A stretch of DNA of 64,000 nt from Pomphorhynchus laevis. Taxonomy: Eukaryota > Acanthocephala > Palaeacanthocephala > Echinorhynchida > Pomphorhynchidae. Below are positions 1 through 11,429 of this stretch, one piece after another. A program made the position numbers and the translations under genes. Below the pieces are notes generated by a model, which saw only the letters and a list, made by a program, of their open reading frames with translations, ran no database searches and was not told the origin of the DNA. Numbering within the stretch: position 1 is the first letter of the stretch; every line of letters starts with the position of its first letter. The DNA lies in NCBI GenBank assembly GCA_012934845.2, contig WNNJ02003552.1:1-64000 (forward strand), read 5' to 3'.

Positions 1-384
1 ATATTAATAGCTAGAAAGTGTTCGATGCAGATATAAACTAGATATCTAATATATAAATAAGATATAACCGCAGATATCATTTAATATATTATATAACAAT
101 TATCTATTATTTATAATTATCTATAATTATTTAACTATTAATTATTTAATTATTTATTTTATTTATCAGTATCTTTTATTTATATACAGTATAATACACG
201 TAGACTTAGTTAGCTGATCTGATTTATTTACGATCAATTTACAAGTTAGAAACCAAAGGCAACTTACATCGGTTCAATAAAAATATTTCTAATTACCTGG
301 AGGATTGGTAATTTAAGTGAATTATACAGTTATAATAAAATATACTTTTATTCAAGGAGAGTGATACCATTCCGCGTTAATTTC

Positions 385-599
385 TTGTAAAACATGTAAG
401 CCAGACGTGAAAGAATGACGAATGCCGTTTCGTCATCACAATAACTCATCAGTGCCAGATCCCTCCCACTACTGGATGCAGAGGAGGACTGCCAGTACTC
501 CTCTGCATCCAGTAGTGGGAGGGATCTGGCACTGATGAGTTATTGTGATGACGAAACGGCATTCGTCATTCTTTCACGTCTGGCTTACATGTTTTACAA
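385..599. repeat. 215-bp near-perfect palindrome (102-bp perfect arms)
   Basis: Bases 385-486 are the exact reverse complement of 498-599. The central 11 bases also pair apart from one G/A mismatch (487/497) around the centre at 492. The arms have far higher GC content than the AT-rich flanks and contain a nested short palindrome around GCCGTTTCGTCATC. No open frame of note is present. It could be a fold-back transposon, a recent inverted duplication, or a library or assembly fold-back artefact. Confidence 0.95.
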
Positions 600-1230
600 A
601 AAAATATAGTAAACTAAAAAATATTTTAATATTTGAAAATTGTATTTGAATATTTTAATATTAATAATATTAAAATATTTTAATATTTTAATGTTAATAG
701 TATTTTGAAAATTTCAAAATTATTTAAATGCGGATCAAATGATAGAAATGCATTAATAGTTCACGATATTACTATTTGCCAAAAAATATAATAATTTTAT
801 AAAATTATTGTTTATAGAATTTATCAACTTCTATAAATAAAATCAATAAAAGATAGTAATAATTATAATCTAATAAATTTAAAAATAAATTAAAAAGAAT
901 AAATTTGAATAAAATAACCTGATGATATATTTGAATCATTTATTTATGAATCTTTATTCTTAATCTTTAACAAAATCCTAATATTTGATTGATCGATTCT
1001 TTATTAAATAAAAGTGAACATGTTATAAAATACAAACAAGCAACTATTTCTGCTTAATTTGTGTACAACTTCTTTAAATTTGATAAAAAATAAAAAAATA
1101 TATAAGGATCATTTGCAGCTGTGAAAAGGTAGGATAAACACTAGTAAAGAAAAATTGTTTTACTGAGCTGTAGAGATTGCCAATTTACAACCTTCTGGAT
1201 TTTCGACTCTGCTCTTCTAACGATCTAACA
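600..1230. other. AT-rich spacer
   Basis: Very AT-rich DNA with short ATATTTTAATATT-type runs. I see no coding segment, RNA gene or clear element between the palindrome and the RT fragment. Confidence 0.6.
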
Positions 1231-1234
1231 GCTT

Positions 1235-1970
1235 TGAACAGGAATTAAGATGAAAACTTTTTGATTCGAGGTGCTTTCAAGCCAAACTGTTTATGACCAT
1301 ACTATGTTTAGTACAGTTAGTATGCCCGAAACAAAGTTCAAATAATTGGGATATGAACTCTATATTACGAGCGAGTTTGGTAAACGCCATGTTTAAAACA
1401 TCCGCGAGAGTGACTAAATTTTTTCTACAAATGCGCTCCGGGAACCTATTAATTTTTAACATTTTTTGAAGGTCTCGTGAGGCTACATTACAAAAAAACG
1501 GGATATCCATAAACTAGTAATGATCTTACTAATGCAATATATACAACCTCTAACTGAGTGGGAGATAATCCTAATGCCGAAATGCGCCTTAGCAGATAAA
1601 GTCGGCTACTGCATTTTCTGATTACCTCATCAATATGAAGAGACCAAGACAGGTTGGCGGTAAAATTAACGCCTAGTATTCGAAGACTATTAACACGTTT
1701 CAGCCCATGATCGACTATCGATGGGCTATGTCGACTCTTTAGGTTGATATGCATAATTTTTGATTTTGATCTATTTAAGCTCAATTGCTTTAGATCAGTC
1801 CATTTAATCAGATTATCTAACTCTAGCTTACGTCTATATTAGAATTAAAGAAGTTCGACGAACTTACAATTATGGAGATGTCATCAGCGAATTTCACACA
1901 TACGCTGGATTGCAGAATAGAATAAAAATCATCAACGTATACGGCGATATTATATTATATATTATTATCA
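1235..1970 (-). mobile_element. CR1-like LINE remnant: RT palm to C-terminal region
   Basis: On the minus strand two frames carry LINE RT sequence. Around 1880-1910 there is an FADD box in the context KFADDISI. It is followed by a KSKIMHI segment and the post-palm stretch (LRILGVNFTANLSWS, RRISALGLSPTQ) in 1488-1784. A further C-terminal segment lies in 1277-1510. Stops and frame changes separate the parts, so this is a dead fragment. It is truncated at both ends, and no upstream endonuclease was found. Confidence 0.8.
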
Positions 1971-1974
1971 AATT

Positions 1975-2460
1975 ATATCACAACATAATATAATTATAAT
2001 CTCACTTATAATATTAATAAACACAATTGTTTTTATTTGATACGGTTTTTTTATGTCTTATTATTTGACATTTGTTTTTATTCAGAATGTCACGAGCACT
2101 GCTTCTTTTGTATAATAAAGAATCAACTTTCTGGACGCAGAATAAAAACATGATACGGTGTGGCCAGTCTAATTTTTTTGAGTTATACAAATTAAAGGAA
2201 ATTAATTTAGTTACATTCTTGTTATGTTAGAAAGCAAATAGTTATAATCTTACAGATCGAATAAACGCAACTTTTAATTCGACAATGCCGATTTTGCTGC
2301 CCCGTTGTGTCCTAAGGGTGCAAATTTGTTTTGGTTGCTATTAAAATCAAACATGATACATTCCTGCTTCTGTAAATGCGGTAAATTAAAATCAAAGTTG
2401 TAATGTGGAGAGTGAATAGAATTTTTATTGCAATCGAATTTTCGATAACTAACCCGTAAG
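1975..2460. other. Spacer with one short minus-strand open frame
   Basis: AT-rich DNA. A 69-codon minus-strand frame at 2274-2483 contains the phrase FAPLGHNGAAKSALSN after an acceptor-like TTTACAG. It has no recognisable domain and cannot be supported as a gene. Confidence 0.4.
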
Positions 2461-2461
2461 C

Positions 2462-2570
2462 TATCAAAAATAGCTTGACTCAATAGCTGTTAGCTATTGA
2501 GTCATAAATAGCTGTTAATAGCTGTTAGCTATTGACACTACATAAATTATGTAGTGTCATTATAATTATG
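2462..2570. repeat. Cluster of short palindromes
   Basis: Consecutive fold-backs: GACTCAATAGCT / AGCTATTGAGTC, repeats of TAGCTGTTAGCTATTGA, and GACACTACATAA / TTATGTAGTGTC. Each has arms of about 12 bases and almost no loop. Their function is unknown. Confidence 0.8.
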
Positions 2571-3042
2571 ATATATAAAATATATAATTAAATATTTATT
2601 AATAAAATCACCCATTATATATTATTAACAATTTATTTTTTAATTTTATAAAATAAATATATTATTACTATTTTCTGAAAATTTAATAAATTATTATTAA
2701 TAATTTATCATAAAAAGTTGCCAGATTATGCTACAAAAGTTTAGGCTGCTGAAAATTTGCCTTTGGTCCACTTCTGAAAATGTTGGAATATTCATTTATT
2801 TTAAATCTGGTATCAAGTTAAATTTGCATTTTTGCCGGTTTTGTGGAAATCACTTACTTTTAAATTCCATGTCACTTTTATCCCTTTTAATCTGGTAATA
2901 CGGATGAGTATATACAATTAATTCCAGTTAACTATAAGTAATTAACGGCATATCTTTCATGTTGATAGCAAAATTTAAATTTTGATTATAAATCGATTTT
3001 TTGTGCTTTATTTTTCACCGTTTAAAATGTGCTATATTTCAG

Positions 3043-3305
3043 GAGACACAAAAGATCGCTTAAAACTCGCGTTTGATATGTATGACATAGATAAAAACGG
3101 AACACTAGATGGCAAAGAGCTAACAGCAATTCTTAAAATATTGTATTCCACACGTGGAGAAAAAGGAGATCCGAAGAAAAAGGCAGCAGAGATTATTAAA
3201 AAGGCGGACATCTCAGGAGACAAAAAGATAGACGTTCATGAATTTATCCATTTCCTGCTGAATGACAATGAAATGAGACATATGTTAGATCACCAAATCA
3301 TCTAA
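3043..3305 (+). CDS. EF-hand calcium-sensor protein, last exon (partial)
   Basis: A 3' terminal exon coding for the C-terminal half of a neuronal-calcium-sensor/visinin-type protein. The frame opens at an acceptor (TATATTTCAG, ending at 3042) and enters in phase 1. It then reads GDTKDRLKLAF, a canonical EF-hand loop DIDKNGTLDGKE, and a second loop DISGDKKIDVHE. It closes with EFIHFLLNDNEM and stop TAA at 3303-3305. Both loops keep acidic or oxygen-bearing residues at positions 1, 3, 5, 9 and the Glu at 12, so both should bind calcium. The family normally has four EF-hands and often an N-terminal myristoyl site. The exons for EF1 and EF2 must lie upstream but I could not find them in 1-2980. 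The ATG codons before 3043 lie in the intron. The exact subfamily (NCS, visinin, KChIP or GCAP) is not resolved. Confidence 0.8.
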
Positions 3306-3809
3306 AGATAATATGTTATTTATCCATGCACAATATATGCATTCGTATAATTGGTTTTGAATCCGTAATTATTATTAAACCTAGAGATAAAACAAAATTG
3401 TAGTTAATATTGTCTTTTGAAAAGCAGAAAAAATTTATATTAAACAAACTAATGGCATTTCACTATTTATTAAGAATAATTAATATCACCCCGAATTTGG
3501 ATAATACATTTAATATAAATATTATAGTTTGGATAAATTTATAATTTTTAATTATTTTTTTTTATAATTTTTTTTGGATAATTCACTTGACGTATTTCAA
3601 TTCGTATTTCATTAATTTTAAGTAAAAATTGATAAAAATGCTACGTTTTATTAATAAACAAAATACGCGGTCACTATTTTAAGGTTTTAGACTTGAATTT
3701 ATAATTTACAATAATTCACTTGTGCTTTAGTTCAATTATCACACACATATATATGAAATTATATGCAGTTTATTAAACAAACTGTACAGTGTAAATCTAA
3801 TTGATAATC
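3306..3809. other. AT-rich 3' flank of the EF-hand exon
   Basis: Contains the likely 3' UTR. A GATAAA polyadenylation variant occurs about 80 bases after the stop (near 3386). I see no other feature. Confidence 0.5.
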
Positions 3810-4985
3810 AAATTATTAAATTTTACACGTTGCTATTTCAGAGAAATTAAAAATCCTAAAATTTTAAAAAGTTATAATAATTACTTGATTTATTTTTAAT
3901 TATTTAATTATTATTTAATCAATATAATTATATAGTTGCATATCTAATATACAAATAAAATTTATAGTTACCATTTGTTGGCAATTTTAATCTAAATATT
4001 AAAAGCTAAAATAATTACATGATTTATTTTTAAGTCAAGTAATTATTATTTAGTTATTTATAAAATTATTACAATTAAATATTATTAATTATATTATTTT
4101 TAGATAATAAAAAATATACAAAAACAGTGTGTATTTTCACTTCAGAATATAAAGTATAACTTAATGTTTCCTTAAAAGTATTATTTTATTAAGATAAAAA
4201 AGAAAATTCATGTCAAGCTACCACCAAATTTCTTAAAAGAAAATCATATAAAATAGATAAAAATGTCTGTTCAGAAATTTACTATCTAAAAAGCATTTTA
4301 AGTTAAATATTTAATAATAAATATTTAATTATTGATTTCCAATTAATGATTTAATTCAAACATGTATCCATTTTTAAACTTGATTTGTTATTTAATTAGA
4401 TCAACAAGTATTAGGAAGTTCGAAGCAAGATCAAAAAGTACAAATTTATTTTTATATCGATAGCTGCTGAAAAATAAATCATCGGAAAAATACAATTTGT
4501 TAAAAACAGAACGAATACGATAAAACGTACAAAACTTGCAATTTGTTCAAAACGTTTTGCTTTCTGATGATGCTAGCAGCTGCTAACGAAATAAAAATAA
4601 ATTAGTGTTTATTGAGTCTGCACCAATTCCAAATTTAAACAATGAATCAAAATAACTTATGTTTAAATGTCCTTTATTATTTGATTTATTTTTTAAATTT
4701 TAATTAAATAAAATAATTAATTATTTATTTTTGATTAAAAATAAATAATCTACTCCGAAAATTCATTCAAATGCGATATCTGATAATCCATGATAATCAG
4801 AGCAGGTTATCCGCTGTAATAAGCCCACTTATTTTAAACCGATCGTAAATATAGATACCGATTTATGTTACAGTATGTTCGAAGTATGCCACATGCTGCG
4901 CATAAGTTCGAAGATAGTAAATAACAACGTTTTTTATTACACATATCTATTTCTTGAAATAGCAACGTGTAAAATTTAATAATTT
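3810..4985. mobile_element. 1.18-kb segment bounded by 31-bp perfect inverted repeats
   Basis: Bases 3810-3840 are the exact reverse complement of 4955-4985; the core is CACGTTGCTATTTCA. The interior is AT-rich and non-coding. It includes degenerate internal repeats around ATTACTTGATTTATTTTTAA and ATTACATGATTTATTTTTAA (near 3880 and 4011). This architecture fits a non-autonomous DNA transposon. I see no convincing target-site duplication, so an inverted pair of a smaller repeat is also possible. Confidence 0.55.
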
Positions 4986-5551
4986 TTTCAAAATTTATTT
5001 AAAAAAAAATATTTTTTTTTAATTTAAAGAAATAAATGATATTTCTTAATCTTTCTTGAAGATCAAGAAATGCCGCCCGTACGAGCAGATTAATTTGTTT
5101 ATTAAGAAATATTTTTTCTTAATTACTTCAACAAATTAGTTTATTAATTCAACGAAGTTTCATATAATAATTTTATCTTAAAGATATATATATATAAAGG
5201 TCAATGACTTTATTCTATGACTCCACTAATATATTCTTGTCTAATAATTCATTTAAAATCTTACATTTAATACGATAATTATAAGATTAATAATAATTTT
5301 ATTTTTAATATGTTAATCACATGATTAACCTATTAAAAATAACAAACCAACTGTTTGTTGGTTTGTTCTAAAATTTTCAATGATTTTCTAAAATGTGCCT
5401 AATCGTTTAAATATCACGATACTGTTACCAATTTAAAATGTGGTTTAGTTTAAATACTCTCACTTAGATACTTTTCCTACATAATTTTATAATATTTTTA
5501 TAACTTTATTTTATTTTGCTTAATAAAAAATATTTAATTTTTATATTAAAA
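4986..5551. other. AT-rich spacer
   Basis: Poly-A/T tracts and a small fold-back AACAAACCAAC / GTTGGTTTGTT near 5341-5368. No coding signal is seen. Confidence 0.5.
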
Positions 5552-5672
5552 AATATTATTTTATTAATATAATATTCAATAATATGTTTAAGTGATATAA
5601 ATCTTTCTTAACAATATTATTTTATTAATATAATATTCAATAATATGTTTAAGTGATATAAATCTTTCTTAA
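5552..5672. repeat. Perfect 60-bp tandem duplication (period 61)
   Basis: 5552-5611 and 5613-5672 are identical, containing TTTAAGTGATATAAATC. There is one extra C between the copies. Perfect identity points to a recent duplication or replication slippage. Confidence 0.9.
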
Positions 5673-6719
5673 TGGTAATTTGTACATTATCGAGGTTCGA
5701 GTGGTCTTTGACTTGAACAACCATTTATGATACAGAAGAAACCCCTTTGTTTTTGCCTTTCGAATGGAAATTAGATTTTGAAATATTTAATGTTTCAAGG
5801 ACGATCATTGCGAATTTGTGGTTTCGTTTGATATATGTGCATTTTATTAAACGAGGTTTTCGTGATATGATAATTTCATCTAAACGTAATATTTATCTTA
5901 GGGCATAAAAAGTAAGGAAAAATTTGCTTGATTTTTCTATTAAAAAATACTTATTGTGTAAAAGAAAATTTACATAATTTTATTATAAAAATAATATTTT
6001 CTAAAAGTAAAATTTAATAAAAATTTTATTAAAATTTAATAAAAATTAAAATTTAATAACGGTCCACTTAAAATTTAAAAGTAAAAAAACTGATAACAAA
6101 ATCTAAATTTATGGCTACTTTAATAGTAGGTCCACTTAAAATTTAATAACGGAACTGATGGAGAGAGGACATCTTGAAACAACCAATTACGATATGAACT
6201 TATAAACTAAGGGTAATTGTTGCTACTCCCAAACCAGCATATATCATTACACACGATGAATACAAGTTATTACTAGTCATAGCTGATGTTGATTTATTTT
6301 ATATCCTGCTCCAAAATTCCAAATACAAGTTAATTAAAATCATATTAAAAAAGGGTTTTATTAATAACTATATAAAAGAAATGTTATGACCATTTAGAGC
6401 GACAATGAATTACCCGAAACTAGATTAAAATAAACTAAACTTTAATCACTAATAAATTATAATAAATAATAGATATTATTTGATAATAATTATAATATTT
6501 ATTAGTAGCGAGAAGTAAAATATTTGCTCGAATTTTCAATAGCCTACTGCTATCATCTTCAGGAGTACATGTTACAAAATATTTTTACAGTTCAAGTATT
6601 TTAATAAATAAGGATTTTATTAATAACTATATAACCGATAAAAACTTTAAGAAACAAAAACATGCAAAAGACATCTTTAAATAAAAGCCGTTCACGACGT
6701 GTATTTAGAAATCTTCAAT
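5673..6719. other. Spacer with short repeated phrases
   Basis: GGTCCACTTAAAATTTAA recurs around 6061-6090 and 6128-6150, and TTTTATTAATAACTATATAA recurs near 6357 and 6614. No gene is recognised. Confidence 0.5.
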
Positions 6720-7068
6720 TTATCATTACGGCCTCATATCCAGAGGGATCTGAGCCCCTTGGCCGCACCAGCGCGCCGCCATCTGACTGAACCATTCGGG
6801 GTCTCTCACACACCTAAGAGTCCAGTCAAGGCGGACTATGGTTGGTAATCTCGAAATGAGGAGCTTGAGAAACCTTAGTCTTTGCTCTGGGGCACGTCCT
6901 CTTGAAAAGAAGACTAATCCCGAGATAGCCCAAGTATCCCAGAGGCGCACTTGGGTTATCCCATTCAATGACATATGCTGGGCCCGTTTCAGAGTCGAAC
7001 CTAGCTTTCTTCAGGATACGTTTAAGTCTATCCAAGTCAGCTTTCACTGACCAATTCACCGTAACGGT
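6720..7068 (-). mobile_element. GC-rich coding-like island, unidentified (frameshifted)
   Basis: About 340 bp of clearly higher GC content than the surroundings. Two overlapping minus-strand frames look coding. The upstream one (to 7059) has NWSVKADLDRLKRILKKARF and GPAYVIEWDNPSAPLG. The second (6726-6974) continues with VRLWDTWAISGLVFFSRG and ends LDMRP-stop. They appear to be one coding stretch broken by a frameshift at the repeated CCCAAGTATCCCAGAGG area. I do not recognise the family. Composition suggests a transposable-element or transferred fragment. Confidence 0.4.
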
Positions 7069-7501
7069 GAACCCCTGATATTAATAAATCGAAATGTAAG
7101 TCTGGAAAGCAGATAAGTACAAAGATTATACCAGGAAAATAAATGGGTCATCTATTTTATGTCAGTATATGCCATCGATGAAGAAATTTTGAGAAAATAA
7201 CAGAATTGGAAGTCAACACCAATGAGTTATATAAAAAGAAGTGAAAATTAAATTGTTGTCAAAATAAAAATCAAAAGCTAGTTGACAAAAGTCTAGCTCA
7301 AGAGCCCTATTCAGGCCAAAAATTCTTCATTACTGATAAATTAACATTATTACTTAACATCATTTAACATCATTACTACATGGTAAAGTAAGCATATAAA
7401 TCAACTGTAAAATTGTAAAGAATGTGAGAACAGGAATATGTTGGTCAATACGGTCAAGGTTTTGTTAAACGTATTAAACAACATAATTATATTGTACATA
7501 A

Positions 7502-7594
7502 GGTACCAAATGGGCCCCAAAGGGTCCATATTACTTAGATAACGTTTTATGATACCAAATGGGCCCCATATTATTACTTAGATAACGTTTAATA
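7502..7594. repeat. Direct repeat around GGGCCC
   Basis: Two adjacent copies of a roughly 45-50-bp unit (TACCAAATGGGCCCC followed by ATATT and ACTTAGATAACGTTT). The first copy has a 9-bp insert AAAGGGTCC. Confidence 0.85.
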
Positions 7595-7655
7595 AAAAGT
7601 AGGGGATCATTGGGCTTCGGAATCAAGATTGCATAAGACTCTCCCTGACGCATGC

Positions 7656-7690
7656 TGAATTCCCCCGCTGAATTGCAGCGGGGGAATTCA
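7656..7690. repeat. GC-rich hairpin, 15-bp arms
   Basis: TGAATTCCCCCGCTG (7656-7670), loop AATTG, then the exact complement CAGCGGGGGAATTCA (7676-7690). It sits in AT-rich DNA with no adjacent gene. Confidence 0.95.
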
Positions 7691-8585
7691 TTCATTCAAT
7701 TAATTTTGAAAATGCATCTATTTTGTCATTTGAAAGTAACTTGTTATCTCGCATTATTTAAGAATCGTGATTTATCCAAAAAGAACCTAATTGAATGCTT
7801 AATAATAAATCAGATATCAAATTATAATTTTTTAAATTATAATTTAAAATATAAGGTATCTTTCATAAAACGTTTACACTATACCCTGCATCTAGTTTCT
7901 TCTCCGTACCGTGATAAGTTAAAGTATTCTAAATGGCCCCTGCGCTATTTAGATTCTATTTTTATTTTGTTTGCTTAAAATGTGTGATGTTCAATTTATG
8001 TTGTATGCTTTGTTTATCGGTTTTTTCTTAAGTAGAAATGCGGGGATCTTTTCAAAAATTAAAATATTATGGATTTAGCGTGTACTATAAAATTAATAAT
8101 ATTGCATTATTTTTAAAAATATATAATTTTAGTTGAATTTTAAATTAATAATTTACAATAAATGAGTAAAAATAAAACAATAAATAAAAACAATATGTCC
8201 AGAAACCCTACTCAGACTTCCTTAAACTGAAACCTACACATCTATCTCGAATTTTATAACCATGATATCTTCCTTCCTAGCTCCACAAGACAGCTATATT
8301 CCGAAACTGTTTCATCTTTAGAGAAGAATTATCAGTTGTAACTAACTACTAAAATGTAATACTACAGATTTATAGAGCATTTATACCCGAAACGAGAAAG
8401 AATTCAAGAGCATTCTTGAATAATACGGAAAATTAGCTAGGTGAGTGGATTCTAGTTTCAGGATGCCAGAGTATGGAAAGCATCATTCGTGAGAAAATGC
8501 TGACATTCAGTTTGATTTATTTAATCATATCGGCTTAATAGATTCAGGAATGGTGTTCTTATCTCTTACTTTTATTTTCATAATT
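7691..8585. other. Spacer without recognised genes
   Basis: The plus-strand frame 7652-7978 has no domain and biased AT-rich codons, so I do not accept it. The stretch 8190-8470 is less AT-rich than its surroundings but shows no open frame or known RNA. Confidence 0.4.
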
Positions 8586-8760
8586 AGGCTCTGATATAAT
8601 ATAGGTGATATTATAGTGATATTATAATAATATTATATTATACTGATAATAATATCACAATAATATTATAGTGCTATTATAACGATATTAATATCACTTA
8701 TTAATATAAATGATAATATAGTGATAATATCATTGAGTGATATAGACAATCCATAGCTAG
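8586..8760. repeat. AT-rich palindromic mini-satellite
   Basis: Many variants of GATATTATAGTGATATTATAATAATA in both orientations, giving self-complementary tracts. Confidence 0.8.
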
Positions 8761-9350
8761 TTAAGCTTGTAAGCAATTGATGGAACATCATTTTTATATT
8801 AAACAACTACAATAATCTTGTGAGCAACGCTGATTTATATAAGGACAAAATAGTTATCATCTTAAAAAAGAAAGAATTGCAATCAATTTTATAGATATAA
8901 TCTTAAATGATAACTTTATAAAATTATAAATTTATAATTTATTTTTATTAATTTAAAATATATTCATTAATTATAATTTATTTTTTATTTAAAAATATAT
9001 ATAATTAATTAGAAATTAATTTTTATTTATAAATTTAGTAAAAATAAAAATTTAATGAATTTAATTTATATTTAAACTAAATAACTTTAGTTCGTCACGA
9101 ATAATTAAAATAACTTTTGTAACTGATAACATATAATTACAAGTCTGTAATAATTTTCAAATTATATCTTAAAGTTAAGAATTTAAAGCCATCTCCTTAT
9201 TTCGAATTGTCAAATTATGTAAAAATATTTTAAAATATATATTAAATAAATATAAATAAATATATAAATTTTATATAATGAATTAAAAATATTTTTAAAT
9301 ATTTTTAATTCACTCTTTGTTTATATAGAATGATTAAGTTATGAGATTTG
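8761..9350. other. AT-rich intergenic DNA downstream of COG1
   Basis: Long A/T homopolymer mixtures; nothing coding is seen. Confidence 0.5.
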
Positions 9351-9351
9351 A

Positions 9352-9357
9352 TTTATT
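9352..9357 (-). promoter_or_regulatory. Candidate poly(A) signal for COG1
   Basis: AATAAA on the minus strand, about 57 bases downstream of the COG1 stop codon, a usual spacing for a short 3' UTR. Confidence 0.5.
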
Positions 9358-9413
9358 TCCAATAAAAAATTGGGCACTGATATATTGGAGAATAAAATTG
9401 CAAAGAACAAAAA

Positions 9414-11429
9414 TCAGAGAGAAAACGGAATCATATCTAAAGGAGTTGCTGAATCGACAAAAGGAATAAAGATTTTATGTGCTGGATCTTGTTCGCCAAC
9501 ATGATTTCCGAGAAATGTCCCCATGGATTGATATGCAAAGTTTACATTGTTCTGCAATCCTTCAGAAATTAGAATAAGGTCTACCGGATCAAGTAAAGCA
9601 CTTACACTAGCATTTAAATTGTTTAGAAGGGATATCGTATCGGTTCCAGTTTCAACATTATATGATAAACATTTTTCAATAAACATTAAATCAAATAGAA
9701 GCTGTATTCGCCAGATTTGAGATTTATCGGATAAATCTTTAACTGATAAAAAATCATTGTTTAACTTATCCGCATAAATTGTATACACTAATTGCATAGT
9801 TTCTTGATTAGGTACCCTACCGCCGTAAATACGGTCAAATTCTATCAAAAATTTTACAATAAAATCTAACAATGAATGTGACACATGACCAGGTATAACG
9901 ACATCTACTGTTTCATTTGATTCGTTAACGTCCGAGCTTTCTGATTGTAGTACCGTCAGTAAAGAATTAAGCTCATTATCATCACAGCTAAAAAAGCTTA
10001 ACTTTTCTTTATTCAAGTACTCGTTGGTCCATTGTTTTTCGCACTTTAATTTCAATTTATTAATTTGGTCATTTAGTAAGTCAAACGAGCTAAGAATTTC
10101 TAAAACACGCCATTTACAATGATTGCTGGATTCTGACAATTCAATAAAATTTAATACGGATAATATGATATCGGAAACAAATTCAATACGATGTAATCTA
10201 TCGTTTTTATTTGCTAACGCTGTCGTTATGCTAGAAAATTTGGATATTTCACGAATAAAATTGTATAATTCTGTAAGATGCTTAGGGTACATGCTATAGG
10301 AATTATCATTATTCCAGAGGAACCAGTCATTGTGATCATCGATCTGTTTCCCACATCCATGATTTAGGGATTCATCAACTAAAAACAATAGTTGCTTCTT
10401 GAAATCAGATTTTATCAAATCTAACCTACATATTACACTTTGAAATAGCAGATCGTTTAGTTTAAAGAGATTATTCTTATTCGCTTCGCTTACAATATTA
10501 ATTTGGTTTTCAAGTTCATTAACGTCTTTGATCTCAGACAAACACATATCAAATGCAACCTTTAATTTCGGCACCATCGATTCGTGCCAGCGTTTGCTTT
10601 CCAAACTGGCCATGTCTTTTATATTGCTGAAACATTTGATTGACCCGATTAGGTGGAATGTCTGAAGATGGTAACGAACGATTTTGATAGGTTTATCAAG
10701 TTTTGGATTATCCACATTAGTACGAAGTTGCAAGTATATTGATATCAATTCGAAATCATTAGTTACACCGTCTAAAATACGTAAGGCTTCTAGAGCATCA
10801 TTGAGCTGGTCAGCATTGTTATTAATACTATTTCGAATTTTTAAACTTACGTGAAAGCGGATCACTTCACATAATTGAAATTTAGAAGCAAATCGACGAA
10901 GCTCATCGAACGTTTTCTCATCTGATTTTGATACTTCATCTAATCTGTTTTTAAAGAAGCTCAAAAGTTCACATGCTTCCAGACATTTTCCGTCTATAAT
11001 ACACTTCCTTAGAATAATACTAGGAAATGAAAAAATGAAAATATCGTCGACAAAGACATTGTCAACCATCCTACATGTCGATCGCCAATAGAACTGATCA
11101 TTACCTATGCTCGGTATGTCAGTACAAATCGAATTAACATTGCGCCTACATTCTTCCAAATTTTCGTTGAATTCTTTCAAAATAGACAGACAATGATCCA
11201 AAGAGTCATTTACATGTTGTTCACAATAGTCAATTTTATTAGATGCGTATAAGAGTGATGGATACTTAGAAACCACTAGACCCTGTTGATCTTCTTGCCT
11301 CATATATAGTTGGCTTTTCAGACTTGCTAGGTATTTGTGAATTTCGGAAATGGATAATTCCCTGAAAAGCTTATCAATATTAACGCTGACAGATTCAGCA
11401 TCGTTTGGTAAAACGGAGGAAGAGAGCAT
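9414..11429 (-). CDS. COG1: Conserved oligomeric Golgi complex subunit 1 (COG1)
   Basis: Subunit of lobe A of the COG tethering complex, which captures retrograde vesicles at the Golgi. It is a single uninterrupted 671-codon frame. The N-terminus (about residues 15-110: KLFRELSISEIHKYLASLK, QEDQQGLVVSKYPSLLYASN, then a coiled-coil) matches the COG1/Vps51-type opening, in which a short motif precedes a helical 'KYxxLixAxxxI' stretch. The C-terminus has WRIQLLFDLMFIEKCL, ALLDPVDLILISEGLQNNV, then IFIPFVDSATPLDMIPFSL. This parallels the COG1 ending of a 'LLYDLR' helix, a 'LIDPFDLDVF' motif and a terminal 'LPLSM'. Animal COG1 is usually 900-1000 residues, so this copy is about 30% shorter, mainly in the middle. 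The first ATG is used, and no introns are evident. Both ends align, so the gene looks complete and functional. Confidence 0.85.
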   Translation of the reverse strand: MLSSSVLPNDAESVSVNIDKLFRELSISEIHKYLASLKSQLYMRQEDQQGLVVSKYPSLLYASNKIDYCEQHVNDSLDHCLSILKEFNENLEECRRNVNSICTDIPSIGNDQFYWRSTCRMVDNVFVDDIFIFSFPSIILRKCIIDGKCLEACELLSFFKNRLDEVSKSDEKTFDELRRFASKFQLCEVIRFHVSLKIRNSINNNADQLNDALEALRILDGVTNDFELISIYLQLRTNVDNPKLDKPIKIVRYHLQTFHLIGSIKCFSNIKDMASLESKRWHESMVPKLKVAFDMCLSEIKDVNELENQINIVSEANKNNLFKLNDLLFQSVICRLDLIKSDFKKQLLFLVDESLNHGCGKQIDDHNDWFLWNNDNSYSMYPKHLTELYNFIREISKFSSITTALANKNDRLHRIEFVSDIILSVLNFIELSESSNHCKWRVLEILSSFDLLNDQINKLKLKCEKQWTNEYLNKEKLSFFSCDDNELNSLLTVLQSESSDVNESNETVDVVIPGHVSHSLLDFIVKFLIEFDRIYGGRVPNQETMQLVYTIYADKLNNDFLSVKDLSDKSQIWRIQLLFDLMFIEKCLSYNVETGTDTISLLNNLNASVSALLDPVDLILISEGLQNNVNFAYQSMGTFLGNHVGEQDPAHKIFIPFVDSATPLDMIPFSL

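Noticed and set aside
2274-2483. 69-codon minus-strand frame with FAPLGHNG
   Set aside because: Acceptor-like site but no donor, family or neighbouring exon; part of it overlaps the palindrome cluster.
7652-7978. 108-codon plus-strand open frame
   Set aside because: No domain, starts inside a GC hairpin and runs through AT-rich DNA with biased Lys/Asn/Leu/Tyr content; likely chance.
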